Source of the DNA: Pilasporangium apinafurcum
Taxonomy: Eukaryota; Oomycota; Peronosporomycetes; Pythiales; Pythiaceae
Assembly: GCA_001600495.1 (NCBI GenBank)
Contig: BCKE01000006.1
Span: 507,399-532,281 of the forward strand
Direction: 5' to 3'
Length of the DNA: 24,883 nucleotides
Part shown: positions 1-10,621 of the stretch, one piece after another
Numbering within the stretch: position 1 is the stretch's first letter
Layout: each line of letters opens with the position of its first letter
The notes under the pieces: model-generated
Database searches by the model: none
Told to the model about the DNA's origin: nothing
What the model saw: only the letters and a program-made list of their open reading frames with translations
Program-made: the position numbers and the translations under genes

Positions 1-143
1 GTTCATGTGTCGTAGATGTCTATTCTGTGGTTGTTTAGTCTTAGCAAGCTTTTGTTAGTCAAATCGAACTGAAAGAAAAAGAGAAGGTCCTCCTTCCTGA
101 GTTACTGATCGATTGATATTTCATATGATCTCTTGAAGTGAGG

Positions 144-440
144 TTATGCGATGTGAGCACACGAGATTGCTGTGCTATTACACCTTCGGCTTCTTTCTGC
201 CAGTTCTTTGATTGCTGCTGCTTCTGCCTCATAGCCTAAGCAAAATGCAGACTCTCCACTACTTGATGTGTAAAAATTGCCAAATCTAGGTCGCACTTTC
301 GCGCCGAAGAGTCTGTGAGAGACATTAGTCATTCTATCACCTGCGGTATAGTCTCCATATTGGCTATCTCTTATCCACATCCGCTGCGAGTACCGAAGCA
401 ACTCGGCGTGATGCCGAACGAGATAATGGATAGTAGATTC
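144..440 (-). CDS. Unidentified open frame, probably the 3' exon of a gene
   Basis: Open minus-strand frame of 98 codons ending in TGA-independent stop TAA at 144-146; an in-frame stop lies just upstream at 441-443. The protein is rich in charged and small residues (for example AEAAAIKELAERSRR near the end) and contains no motif I recognise. No convincing start codon fits: the first in-frame ATG gives a shorter product, so this may be a last exon whose acceptor lies near 440. It shows no similarity to the bZIP/START family that fills the rest of the window. It could equally be a chance frame. Low confidence. Confidence 0.3.
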   Translation of the reverse strand, partial: ESTIHYLVRHHAELLRYSQRMWIRDSQYGDYTAGDRMTNVSHRLFGAKVRPRFGNFYTSSSGESAFCLGYEAEAAAIKELAERSRRCNSTAISCAHIA

Positions 441-671
441 TTAGATGTAATTACATCTCATGCATTCGCACTAAGCTAAATAGAGTCTCAAAATACGCAT
501 GCATGCTCACAAAAAGCGAGGAACATATAAAATAAAAAAATCCAGCGTTCATGCTTTTCATCCATATCCAGAGCAGGATATCAGAAGAAAGAAAAAACGC
601 AGATTAACCATATAGAGAACGCATATGTCGATGGAATGCATCGACTTAATCCACATCAGACCATGCCCGCA
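441..671. other. Intergenic, A1 3' flank
   Basis: AT-rich stretch downstream of the A1 stop codon. I see no coding frame, RNA gene or repeat in it. It should hold the A1 3' untranslated region and polyadenylation site. Confidence 0.5.
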
Positions 672-2449
672 TCACATTTTGCCGTGCTGCTTCAGGGCCT
701 GCGCAAGGAGCACATTTTCAATCATCTGGTGACTCGCGGTAATACCGTTGGCGGTACCACACAACACGAAATCAGTGAGTTCCCCAATCTTCTCATGGTC
801 TTCACTCATTGTGCGGCTCGTGAACTCGGGAGTCGTGATATAACACGTTTGCAACAACGTATAATCAGAGGACATGGTCTTAGGGCGTTTGATGACGACG
901 TAGCCTTTTTCTCGGAAATGTACACCCGACAATGGCGCATCCGAGAACTCTACTGGATCAATGATCGACCGCCAGACAATTACCATACGATCTTCCTCGA
1001 TGTATCGACGCAAGATTTGCTTGACACGGAAATCCGCCTTGGTGTTATTCGCATGTAATTCCATACCTATATTTTCGATAATGGTATCTTCGGTTGTGTC
1101 CACCATGTCCTATAAGCAGCAACAGAACAACAGAAATCACGCACACATAGATATCAGAATGAGGTGCCCTCTTCAGCCTGGAAGAACCAGTAAATGTCTT
1201 CGTCTCGTTTTGTTACCTTGGCCGCCTTGTGGTAGTACTGACGGAAGGGAACGTGATCCATGTTTCGTGCGAAATGCTGCCACACAGCAGAGCCTGTCGC
1301 ATGAAGGCCGAAGGGCAAAACTTTGTTTTCAAATATTTCCATGTACATGCCGTTGACGCCATCGCGCATGCGGGCATCCTTGTGCGTAGTCTCCATCGAT
1401 CCAAGACCAATGGCTTCAAAGACAGCATCAACCTCGCGGTAGGACATATCCACACCAACGAGAAGCTCTTCGAAGATGGATGTATCTGTTCGGTCAGCTG
1501 TATTCGGATACACACGCTTGGAGCGCTTGCCCAACCCACAGGCTTCCATACCCTGAAATACATTCAAATAATACAGCGCAGTTTAGTACTGCAAAGTTCG
1601 ACAAACCAAGTATAATTCAACACTTTCACGTACCCGTAGTGTTGTCCGCTTCTTCAGAATCGCCTCAAGACTCTTGGCAATCTTAATTTGACTTTCCAGC
1701 ACGAGTTTTAAGCGAATGTTTTCCCGTTCAGACTGAATACGCTGCTCGCATTGATGGGCAGCGATTTCCTCCCACACACCTGGCACACGTTTCCGCACAA
1801 GGTCACTCGTATTTTCAGTCGTTTCGGCGTCCATTGTCTCTGTCTCTTTCCGTGGCAAACACCGGCCTGCACTGCTACTATCACCATCATAGTTCAGGCG
1901 TTGTTTCTTCTTTAATTGTGCCAGCTGGATCTCCATTTCCTGAACTTTCTTGCGTAAGTAGATCAGCTCCTGCTTGCGTTCATCGCGAGCTTTGTTGGGA
2001 TTGTACTTGAGAGGTTTCTTGGTCTTCCCATTCGCTGATTTTTTGGGAGATGATGATCGAATTTGTCGCTGGTGCGGATGAAGAGGCTGCAGTTGGAGTT
2101 GCTCATTCATTGGAACCGCCGGTAAAGGACTAAAGCTTGATACGATAGGCGCAGGAACAGGCACAGCGCCTATGTCCAACGACGGTGAAATCGGTGAAAT
2201 TGGCGAAATCGGGGAAATCGTAGAAATTGGGGAGATTGGTGACCGTAGCGGTGAAGGAATTGAGGACCCAAGCGCCAGTTCACGTGCATGCAGGTCCATC
2301 AACGCACTCACTTCATCCTCCTCCTGCTGTTCTCGCGCCTCTTGGGAACGGATGCGATCGGTCGTAGCCTGTGCCACTTCGACATATTCGTCGAGGAAGA
2401 GTAGTGCCGCCTCGAAGCTCTCGTGGGTTTCTTCGAGAAGGAAGGTCAT
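672..2449 (-). CDS. A1: bZIP-like / START-like protein (529 aa, 3 exons)
   Basis: Exons on the minus strand are 2449-1634, 1552-1217 and 1109-672; both introns (81 and 107 nt) are phase 0 with GT-AG ends. The start is the ATG of MTFLLEE, because this motif opens every paralogue; the frame is open further upstream but unlike the family. Residues 1-18 form the conserved acidic/hydrophobic N-terminal motif. Residues about 71-89 are a Ser-Pro-Ile tripeptide repeat. The basic region NPNKARDERKQ at about 150 runs into a zipper with Leu/Val/Met/Leu heptads. A second helical segment, VWEEIAAHQ to LKKRTTLR, spans about 226-272. A START-like fold runs from VWQHFARNM (about 363) through EEDRMVIVWRS to the C-terminal helix ASHQMIENVLL. 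Inferred role: DNA-binding regulator with a ligand pocket. It is closest to A3 and A4. I recall similar oomycete proteins labelled 'M96 mating-specific family', which I could not check. Confidence 0.85.
2184..2246. repeat. 9-bp tandem repeat inside A1 exon 1
   Basis: Six consecutive units of the type GGNGAAATY (2184-2237) plus a degenerate seventh unit. On the coding strand they encode Ser-Pro-Ile tripeptides. The unit length is a multiple of three, so copy-number change keeps the frame. It lies in the poorly conserved linker between the N-terminal motif and the basic region, and no other paralogue in the window has it. Confidence 0.9.
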
Positions 2450-2776
2450 ATTTGATTTATGGATGGAGTAAGACAGGATAAAGGTAGAGAAGTTGCTGAG
2501 ACTAAGAAGGACGACAATACGTGGATGTGTGGGCAACCGAAAGTATTGCGCAATGGATGCCTGATTTTTACAGATGAAGAAAAAAGAAAGTATATAAATC
2601 CCAAGTTATTTGTTTTTTATTGAGCAGTCATGATGGGCGGGAGTGAGAGGGAGATGTGCTTGAGAAATGACTCCAAACCTCAACGTTCCTTATTACTGGC
2701 TAGGTGAGTATGTGCTCACTATCGCTAGAATCTGAAGAGTGACTGACTAATTGGGTGCTGACCGCAGAGTCAGCAA
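2450..2776 (-). promoter_or_regulatory. A1 upstream region with initiator-like motif
   Basis: Non-coding gap between the A1 start and the A2 stop, both on the minus strand. At 2544-2556 the minus strand reads CCATTGCGCAATA, resembling the oomycete initiator TCATTYYNCAWTTT and lying 95-107 bp before the A1 ATG. A TATATAAAT string lies further upstream near 2590. Promoter assignment is inferred from position and motif. Confidence 0.4.
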
Positions 2777-3970
2777 TCACATGTCTCTGGCTACAGTAGA
2801 TTGGTCACCTTGTGACCAGTCGGCACTTATCAACATCATTCCCGAGGAAATGGGACACGAATGAAGGTCTTTTGCATTTGCCACCTGATACATGTCGTCA
2901 ACAAGCTCCACAAAGATGAAATACTCAATGTACGAATTCTGCTTCGAATGAGGGTAAAGCATAAAGGCATTTTGGATTTGCAAGTTACCCAAGCGAATGA
3001 TGACAGAGCTCTCTCTTGATGTGCACTGAATTCAGTCTCCCTATTCACTGTATCTCTCACCTGAGTATCCACAAGATAACCATCCATCCCGTGCATATCC
3101 ACGTCACTACTTGCGTTGGTTGTGCCCACTGCAAACGATTCAGCATCACTACTCCAAACACTGCTACCAATCGATGGTATATTGTCTATAGCAATAGTAG
3201 AAGTAGGTTTGTGCTTAGAGTCATTCGGCTGGATGAGAAACATGTCCATGGCCTATAACACAGAGAGTACATAAATCAGTGATGGTGAATGTATCTGTTT
3301 TTCTTGCCTATGCCAAAACTTAAGCAAGACAAAAGATGTTAAATGCACTTACTCGTAGCGTAGTGGGCCTTTGCAGCATGACGTTCAGTCGATTGGCCAG
3401 TTGCAATTGCTTCTTCAATAGTAATCGGAGCCGAATGTTCTCACGTTCCGCCTTGATGCGATCTTCGCATTGCTTTGCAGCATTTCGTTCCCATTCGCTA
3501 ACGTCATGTAAATTCCGCTTGCGGGGGCTGTCACACACCACCAACTCGGCTTTTTTTTCTGACAGTATTCGATGCGATGACTTTGGGTTATTACGCAATT
3601 GCTGCAAGTGTTGTTCAAGGACATGAATCTTCTCGCGCAAGTAGATTAACTCTTGAGTGCGCTCGTCACGAGCTCGATTGCGATTACACCTACGTGACCG
3701 CTTGTGGATGATCACAGCATTTTTGCGGGAATGAATACGTGTTCGCTGCTGTGAGCTTGTGGGACGCTGGTCGTCTTTTCCCGAGTCATCTGCACCGGGA
3801 AAACCTTTAGTGAATAGATCCGGTAGCACAGCGTCAAATACAAAATCCACTTGGTCCTTGTCGAGGTGGTGCGAATCCAATGATCCGATTGTTGAATCGG
3901 ATGAAAACTCTTCGACGAATGATAACGCAGCAGCAAAGGATTCAGTGTCTTCTTCGAGCAAAAACGGCAT
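2777..3970 (-). CDS. A2: bZIP-like protein without a START domain (about 352 aa)
   Basis: Exon 1, 3970-3353, is clearly family: MPFLLEEDTESFAAALSF at the N-terminus, basic region NRNRARDERTQELIYL at about 100, zipper, and the second segment KAERENIRLRLLLKKQ ending LQRPTTLR|gtaagt. The downstream part does not match its paralogues. The best model uses exon 2 at 3252-3061 and exon 3 at 3025-2777, giving a Ser/Asp-rich tail and then an unrelated segment (NSYIEYFIFVELVDDMYQV). No VWQHF or EEDRVVIVW signature is present in any frame, so the START-like fold is missing. The second intron in this model is only 35 nt, which is suspiciously short, so the 3' part is uncertain. It could be a decayed gene or a truncated DNA-binding-only paralogue. 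Exon 1 is secure (about 0.85); the rest is about 0.4. Confidence 0.55.
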
Positions 3971-4035
3971 GGTTTCGGGTTGTCTTATGTGATTTGGATT
4001 CCAAGTGGTGCAGAGATTTTACTTGTACAGTGCTA

Positions 4036-4048
4036 GTTGCGAAATGAT
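4036..4048 (-). promoter_or_regulatory. Initiator-like motif of A2
   Basis: The minus strand reads ATCATTTCGCAAC, a close match to the oomycete initiator consensus TCATTYYNCAWTTT as I know it. It sits 66-78 bp before the A2 ATG, a usual leader length. Function is inferred. Confidence 0.5.
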
Positions 4049-4946
4049 ATGCTAAATGGAGAATAGTGTGAATTGGTGGGATTTCTAGATATCATTCATG
4101 GTGACCAAGTGCATGTACATATCTCACACATCCACTTCATGCTTTTGTGAGTCAATTCCTTGCTCATGATGGTCTGACATGGATGAGGAGGGCCATGCCA
4201 ACATATGGTACACCATTGAAGTCTGTTAAGCCACAAACAATTTTACCACTTGCTACCAATGAAATGCTGACTCGAAGTCACGTGTCATCGATTATCGCTA
4301 CGTAGGAGCTGTGTCTATGTTTCATTGGACCTTCTTACACTGCAACTACCTAGGACCCTCACTCACACTTGAGAGGAATGTAGTTTGAATTACGCGATCA
4401 TGGCTACATCCTTCCAACTAACAAAATTTTCATCTTGTCGCGATCCACCAGCGGCAAAAACACATTTTTTGACAGCAAATGCAGATATAGGGATATTTGC
4501 GCTATAAACTATGTAATTTTACCATTATGGTTTCCATCAAAACAACTACATGAAGTTGGTTTGTGAGGCAGGTATTATCATCAGTACTTGCCAACTGCAA
4601 ACGCTCGAATCCGTTCTGATGCGGTTTCGAGCACGGTGCAATATGATTAAATGATGGAAAAACAGTCGGTGAGAGTCGCGAGGATCGAAAAGCCGCTCTA
4701 TAGCCATCAGATTTTGCATTGCGTGATCAGTATCGGCAATGGGCCCACACACATCCTGCTTCATCTGATAGTTACGCATAGGTGATTTCACACATACACA
4801 CATATGCAAAAGAAAGTCATCCTTGTATTGGATCAGTTAACGATGGTGCATGTTTTGCTAAAGCGATATGAAGATTAAAGCATCTCACCAAACTTAGTTT
4901 TGTGGAGTAATTCACATGGAGCCAATCTGGTATTTTCGGACTCTTG

Positions 4947-4993
4947 ATTCTCTCACACCGAGAACAAGTCTTTCTTGTATACTCTTCCTCACA
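4947..4993 (-). repeat. Left arm of an inverted duplication
   Basis: The minus strand of this segment matches the plus strand of 5254-5301 over about 47 bp, with one substitution and a GG/AAA difference. Both copies encode CEEEY-[TR]-RKTCS in one frame. The arms are about 260 bp apart. Confidence 0.8.
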
Positions 4994-5253
4994 GTCAACT
5001 TTAGGTACTCGTGAACAATGCATTAACCTCTATCCTCCATTTCTTCTACCTCTACGATACACTTTGACCTGACTTTTTAAGCAAACCAATACACATCAAT
5101 AAAAACTTGCTTCCAATTCTCTGTAACAAACTCTCTTCTTCTCAAGAACGGATGCTCGAGGAGACACAACTGATGGCTATGCCAAAATGATTATCCAGAA
5201 AGCGTGATGCGGTAGTGTCGGTGCGAAAGAAAGGCAAATATCACACATACGAG

Positions 5254-5301
5254 TGTGAGGAAGAGTATAGAAGAAAGACTTGTTCTCAAATGTGAGAGAA
5301 T
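5254..5301 (+). repeat. Right arm of an inverted duplication
   Basis: Partner of 4947-4993. In one frame it reads CEEEYRRKTCSQM then stops; a one-base shift gives an open continuation CERIRDVMKHQKVLDCL, parallel to CERIKSPKIPDWL in the left copy. This suggests two decayed fragments of one Cys-rich coding sequence, in opposite orientation. Confidence 0.75.
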
Positions 5302-6100
5302 TCGTGACGTGATGAAGCACCAGAAAGTCTTGGATTGTCTTCACTGGAAGTTCGTCCTTGATAGAGATGTCAATGGTAGTAGAGACATCTTTCTCAAGAA
5401 TGGACACTTCTTCGTCTGGACTGATTGAGTCCAAATGGTGGAGAGCTGCCTATATTATGGCTGTTTCTCATCACTACCACAAATTCATCATGTACTTGGA
5501 TTCAGGTGAGATGAAGGAGGATTACTACCACCAGGGTTACAATTAGCCACTTGACACTCGACCACAACCGACCAAACTTTGGAGTAATGCAATGTGTCGT
5601 TCTTGAGATCGAATGGAAGTTGAAAAGATGTACTATTGTCGATGATACAGTAAGTCTTGCAAACGTGAACACATACATGTGTTTATCCAAATAAAAACTG
5701 TCCAATTTTACCATTGATCTGTGTGCTTCACCCGTCGGCAATCTGATAGTGCCAATTGACGTTGCTGAGTGGCTTGGATTGGTAATGAGTAGGCATTTCA
5801 AGTTCGCATGTTAGGTTCGGTTCCCTTCCCCTTCATATTTTTAGCCAATAATTTCACTTTTAATCCCATAAAACTCTCGCTTTTGTCTCAAATGTTTATT
5901 TATATCCAATCAGATTTTACCATAGCGCAATTTGGAGCATATAGTAAATTAAGTGGAAAAATAGAAGGTCTCGATTGGTTGGAATGTTGAGGAGCTTCGT
6001 TATTTTGTCAATTCATTATGGTAGGTGTGTGAGCACGTGCGTCTGTTTGTATGAGTGTGCTCTTGCGATCGCGCTAATTGACCGAAGCTGCTGGTGGAAA

Positions 6101-7756
6101 ATGACGCCATTTCTTGATGATGGAGAGTTTGAGAACTTTGAGGCAGCACTGCTATTCCTCGACGAGTACGTCAAGGCTGTACAAGCCACGAGTGATCAGC
6201 TCCAAACCAATAATGGAGAAAATAAAGATAACGACGAGCTCATCGACTTCCACTCCCAAGTGACGCTCTCACCAATCGACCTGTCGTCTGCTGTTTCCTC
6301 GTCTCACATGAGTAGCCCACTGGCCACAACTAGCGATGAAGGGCGGTCACTGCCAGCTCCAAGCGGATCTAAACAGCCGTCACAATCGCAAGAACAAGTT
6401 CTGGTGAAGAAACTGCCGCCGACACGGACAGTCAAGCGCAAGACAACTGCCAAGTACAACCCAAATCGTGCACGAGACGAGCGGAAACAGGAGCTCATTT
6501 ATTTGCGAAAACAAGTACAGGACTTGGAACAAGAACTTAATCAACTGAAGAAGAAGCCCAAGTGGCCACGGAATAACGATGTTTGTTTAGTGAGAGAGCA
6601 GGAAGAGCAGCAAGAATTGGCTGAGGCGGCAGCGAATGGGCTGACGATTCCGTGCGTGTGGGAGGAAATTGCAGACCGGCAGGCGAAGCAGCGCGTGAAA
6701 TCTGAGCGTGAGAATATTCGACTTCGTCTCATTCTCGAGAGTCAGATTAAAATCGCCAAAAATCTGCAAAAAGTTCTGACAAAGCGATCCACGTTGCGTG
6801 TACGTATTACACTTGCTTTATGGTGTGTTGTAAGGGTATTTTTTTTGACAATTAACGACGTTTTTGCGATGAAATGGCAGTCAAACAAAGGCATGGAAGC
6901 ATGTGGTCCAGCAAAGCGGTCGAAACGTGTCCATCCGACCACAGCCGAACGTAACGATACCACCATTTTTGAAGAGTTACTTGCTGGGGTAGAGCAGTCG
7001 TACTTGGAAGTGGATAAAGTTTTTGAAGCCAACGGACTGAGCCGCACAGAAACGCAGACACGTGATGCACAAATGCGTGACAGTGCCGACGGAATGTACA
7101 TGGAAATCTTTGCCAACAAAATCCTGCCGTTCGGAAAGGATGCCACAGGCTTGGGAGTCTGGCAGCACTTTGCACACATTATGGAGCACGTTCCTTTTCG
7201 ATCCTACTACCGAAGAGAAACGAAGGTGCATTTTGAAGTTGAAGCCAGTCAGTTTTGTGTTGTAGTGCACTAACTGATAATATTATTGTACTTGATGATT
7301 TGGCAGGATATGGGGACGTCAGAAGACACAATCGTGGAAAATATTGGATTGGAACTGTCAGCCAACAACGCCATGGCCGATTTCAGTGTGAAGCAGATTC
7401 TGCGGCGGTATGTGGAGGAAGACCGCGTCGTGATCGTGTGGTGTGCGTTAATTGATCCGGTTAAGTTCTCAAACGAGCCGCTCTCAGGAGTTCATTTTCG
7501 AGAAAAAGGGTATATTGTCATCAAACGACCGAGTACCATGCCAGCCAAGTTCTCGCTCATGCAGACTTGCTATATCATTACACCAGAGTTTTCAAGTGAA
7601 GTAATGAGCGAAGATCAGGTTCGTATCGGGCAACTCACGGATTTTGTTCTCAGTGAAATTGCAGCAAGTATCACGGGTGGTCATCAAATGATCGAAAATG
7701 TGCTACTCGCGCAATCTATGAAGCCACAGAAGCAGCAGAGCAGTAACGCGAGATGA
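6101..7756 (+). CDS. A3: bZIP-like / START-like protein (497 aa, 3 exons)
   Basis: Exons are 6101-6799, 6881-7225 and 7307-7756, all phase 0, with donors GTACGT and GTGCAT and acceptors GGCAG. The ATG of MTPFLDDGEFENFEAALLF is chosen by family alignment. The basic region YNPNRARDERKQ is at about 118-128 and the zipper follows to about 155. The second conserved helix, CVWEEIADRQ to TKRSTLR, is at about 184-233. The START-like fold begins at VWQHFAHIM in exon 2 and continues in exon 3 through EEDRVVIVWCALIDP, ending in the helix GGHQMIENVLLAQS. Intron 1 is 81 nt, a multiple of three without a stop, so unspliced RNA would read straight through from the zipper half to exon 2. Closest neighbours in sequence are A4 and A1. 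Role as in A1: inferred DNA-binding regulator with a lipid-type pocket. Confidence 0.88.
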
Positions 7757-7821
7757 TCATCAAACTACAATTGTCAATATCCTATCCTATTTCTCATTGT
7801 TTAGTGTTAATTGTGTCATTA

Positions 7822-7848
7822 TAGTCCTCGCCACATGGGATCGTACAC
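7822..7848 (+). repeat. Left terminal inverted repeat
   Basis: 25 of 27 bases match the reverse complement of 8859-8885. Just inside, at 7855-7876, a hairpin can form with arms AAGTGAG and CTCACTT. Confidence 0.9.
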
Positions 7849-8083
7849 CGGTTAAAGTGAGCTACAGCTCTCACTTGCCCTTGACCGCTAGAAAACCATG
7901 CAAGCACATGAAACTAGAGATAAATTAGATTCTAGTTCACTACGTTAACCGTACAAACTTCAAAAACTGAAAGAGAGAAAGCAGCTATAAATCCAAGGTG
8001 TAAACCCCTTCAAATCCGATATTGTTATTTTATTAATACTTTTATTAATTTTTTGATAATTTCATTGTAATACTTTATTCAAG

Positions 8084-8725
8084 TCATTCACTTTCCTCAC
8101 TGCAACTTCGCACATCATCGTCATCACCATCTATCGGTATTATAGCTACATGATTGAGACTACAATAGCTTTCATCGAGATGTATCTCGGGAAGCTTGGG
8201 ATTGCCCTTCCTATCATAGTTATTGCATTTGCTACATAGATACCAATCTCTATATGCAACGATATCAATATCATCGACGGAATAGTGCCTCAACTTACCT
8301 CTCCCAAATCGGAATTTGTTTCTCCTCATAACTCGACTTACAGTCCTCCGAGTAAACTTCTCATCTGTTCGCTTCTCAATCTCTTCAATGATAATCGACA
8401 CAGTGGTCGGGAGAACTTTCCGGTTGCGCTCGTATACTATATCGCGTATATTAGTCACAAGAGATGCAGAGTAGGAGAGTGGAGGTTTTCCTCCAGGTGA
8501 TGGTTCAGCTAGGAAACCGGGATCACACTGGCGATTCCACTGCGCGATAACACATGCAACTGTGCTTTGAGAGACGCCCATGCACTCAGCTATATGTTCC
8601 CGCACTTTTCGTTGCATTTTCGAACGTCCTTCATCTTTTTCCTTCACGAAGTAGTGATGAGAGCGCACAATCATAATTTTCTCTGCTATCGATAGTTCAT
8701 GTTTGACCTTTGGTAACTTCGCCAT
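8084..8725 (-). pseudogene. Truncated Tc1/mariner (IS630)-type transposase
   Basis: About 213 codons from MAKLPKVKHELSIAEK; an in-frame ATG 11 codons upstream (8758) is also possible. The N-terminal half has two helix-turn-helix-like segments: REHIAECMGVSQSTVACVI (recognition of the terminal repeats) and a second one around RRTVSRVMRRNKFRFGRG. The frame then reaches the first catalytic aspartate in EIHLDESYCSLNHV, and the other two acidic residues of the DDE/DDD triad are absent. The reading frame ends about 20 residues later in an acidic tail (GDDDDVRSCSEESE). This fits an internal deletion joining the N-terminal part to the original C-terminal tail. It cannot catalyse transposition as it stands; binding of terminal repeats may persist. 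Confidence 0.8.
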
Positions 8726-8858
8726 TTTTTGGCCATTTATTTCCCAAACGCACACCATTCAAAAGCTCTCTCTTTCCTCTTTTCATTGATATACTCTGCA
8801 AAGTGCTTTACCAGTTGAGACTTTTGTATATTGCGTCAACAAAAACAACTCATATAGC

Positions 8859-8885
8859 GTGTACGATTCCATGTGGTGAGGACTA
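8859..8885 (-). repeat. Right terminal inverted repeat
   Basis: Inverse partner of 7822-7848; the transposon ends at 8885 and TA at 8886-8887 completes the target duplication. Confidence 0.9.
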
Positions 8886-8976
8886 TAATTACTAAATACG
8901 ACCAAAAAGCCACTGATTGGTCCAGTGCGCGAGCAGGTACGATTTGCGATTCTGGAGGTTATCAGAGATAGCAGAA

Positions 8977-10621
8977 ATGATTCCATGCCTTGATGAAAGC
9001 ACAGAAAACTTTGAGGCGGCGCTGCTGTTCCTGGACGATTTCTTTCAGGCTGTGCAGTCTTCAAGCGAACAGCTCCAACGGCTCACTACCGTACGAATTA
9101 GTGAAGAGGACGAAGAAGACAGTGGTGACAAACGGTTGCGATTACAGTCACACGCGGCACTCTCTTCATACAAGCAATCTACAACATCGTTATGTTTGGA
9201 GGCGGGTAGTCTGCTAAGCTCCACTAGTGACGAAGCGCTACGATCAGGAATTCGAGACCCATCCAATAATGCACCACACCAGCAGCAACCAACAGAAAAA
9301 CAAGTACAAGGGACGCACAAGAAAAAACGACGGAGCAATCCGAATCGAGCGCGTGAAGAACGAAAACAGGAACTTATCTATCTGCGAAAGAAAGTGGTGG
9401 AGATGGAGCAGGAGCTTGAACGACTACAAATCCAACCGAAACGACTTATAGGAGATTCGTCGACTTCTATCAGAGACATCGAGAAAGAACGAGAAGAACT
9501 AGCAGAAGTTGTAGCGAATGGACTCATCATTCCCTCTGTGTGGGAAGAAATTGCTGCTCGACAAGCAAAAGAGCGCACGAAATCCGAACGTGAAAATGTT
9601 CGGCTTCGCCTGATTCTTGAGAGTCAAATCCGAATCGCCAAAAATCTGGAAAAAATTCTCAAAAAACCTTCTACCGTGCGTGTAAGTGGCCTGAGGACCA
9701 TTAGCTTAGACGTGGTCTATATTATCAGTATGATCCCGATAACTGGCTGATCACTTGATAACTATTGTAGTCGAATCAACGATTGCAGGCTTATGGTTTG
9801 ACGAAGCGACTCAAATGTTTCCATCCATCCACACATGAACTGTCTGATGCCGCTATCTTGGAAGAACTCGTACGGGGTGTGGAGAAGTCATACATGGAAG
9901 TAGATGCAGTGTTCACAGCGAACGGATTGGCGCTCACCGAAACTCAAACGCGCGATGTGCAGTTGTGCAACAGCGCCGATGGCATGTACATGGAAATCAT
10001 TGCCAATAAAATTGTTCCCTTCGAGAAGGACGCCACAGGGAAGGCAGTGTGGCAACATTATGCACGTATCATGGAGTATGCACCTTACCGATCCTACTAC
10101 CGACGGGAATCGAAGGTATGTTCAGCATTATTTCTGCAGTTTTTGACGCGCACAGATAGGTGAAAATGCGTTTTCGATGTTTTTCTTGATGTATTTGACA
10201 GAGTATGGGGCCATCGGAAGACACGATTGTTGAGAACATTGGGCTTGAAGTATTCGCGAACAAGGCCAAGGCTGATTTCCGTGTGAAGCAAATCTTGCGA
10301 CGGTATGTCGAAGAAGACCGTATTGTGATCGTATGGCAGGCGTTGATCGATCCAGTCGAGTTTTTGGATCAACCTGTGTCGGGTATTCGTTTCCGTGAAA
10401 AAGGCTATATCATCATCAAGCGCCCGAGCACCATGCCCCACACATACTCGCTTCTGCAAACTTGCTACATTATCACGCCTGAAATTACGAGCACGGTGAT
10501 GCGTGAAGATCACGTTTGCACGAACCAGCTCACGGAGTTGGTACTCAATGAAACGACGGAGAGTATTGCAGGCGGCCACCAAACGATTGAAAATGTATTG
10601 CTGACGCAAGTCATGTCGTAG
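8977..10621 (+). CDS. A4: bZIP-like / START-like protein (489 aa, 3 exons)
   Basis: Exons are 8977-9681, 9771-10115 and 10202-10621, all phase 0 (introns 89 and 86 nt). The start is the ATG of MIPCLDESTENFEAALLF. Basic region SNPNRAREERKQ at about 119-130, zipper to about 157, second helix SVWEEIAARQ to LKKPSTVR at about 187-235. Exon 2 opens SNQRLQAYGLTK, matching SNKGMEACGPAK of A3, which fixes the acceptor at TTGTAG. START-like fold from VWQHYARIM through EEDRIVIVWQALIDP to the helix GGHQTIENVLL. It lies only 91 bp beyond the transposon, so its upstream region includes transposon sequence; ATTGG (CCAAT on the other strand) occurs near 8913. It is convergent with A5 (287-bp gap). A3 and A4 look like the most recent pair in the cluster. 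Confidence 0.88.

Larger units (their letters stand above)
3971..6100. other. 2.1-kb gene-poor interval
   Basis: No family exon or other recognisable gene. Short open frames occur on the minus strand at 4546-4809, 4817-5023, 5177-5434 and 5502-5801; two read rather protein-like (for example LFFHHLIILHRARNRIRT at 4546-4809) but share no motif with known families or each other, apart from a CEEEY-RKTCS segment duplicated in inverse orientation. The A2 promoter lies at the left end and the A3 promoter at the right end, the latter with CCAAT at 5906-5910. Decayed coding sequence is possible but not demonstrable here. Confidence 0.4.
7822..8885. mobile_element. Tc1/mariner-type DNA transposon, internally deleted
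   Basis: The two ends carry 27-bp terminal inverted repeats, 7822-7848 (TAGTCCTCGCCACATGGGAT...) and 8859-8885, differing at two positions. Each is flanked outward by TA (7820-7821 and 8886-8887), the target duplication expected for the Tc1/mariner (IS630) superfamily. Inside is a minus-strand transposase frame covering only the N-terminal two-thirds. At 1,064 bp the element is shorter than a usual autonomous one (commonly 1.3 kb or more). It lies in the A3-A4 intergenic space and interrupts no gene. Confidence 0.9.

Noticed and set aside
636-1058. Plus-strand frame of 140 codons
   Set aside because: Antisense to A1 exon 3, which has the family motifs and splice sites.
1583-2536. Longer A1 start, 29 residues upstream of MTFLLEE
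   Set aside because: The extension matches no paralogue, and the initiator-like motif lies close to its start; the family start at 2449 fits better.
5502-5801. Minus-strand frame with a hydrophobic segment (LIVTLVVVILLHL)
   Set aside because: Too short, no supporting exon or recognised family; a membrane protein cannot be claimed.
5975-7273. A3 as one uninterrupted 432-codon gene
   Set aside because: Intron 1 happens to be open, but paralogues splice at exactly this point, and the frame stops before the START signature, which lies in an exon after a second intron.
7822-8885. Reading the transposon as a domesticated host gene
   Set aside because: Terminal repeats and TA flanks are still nearly intact and the frame is truncated, so a recent defective element is simpler.
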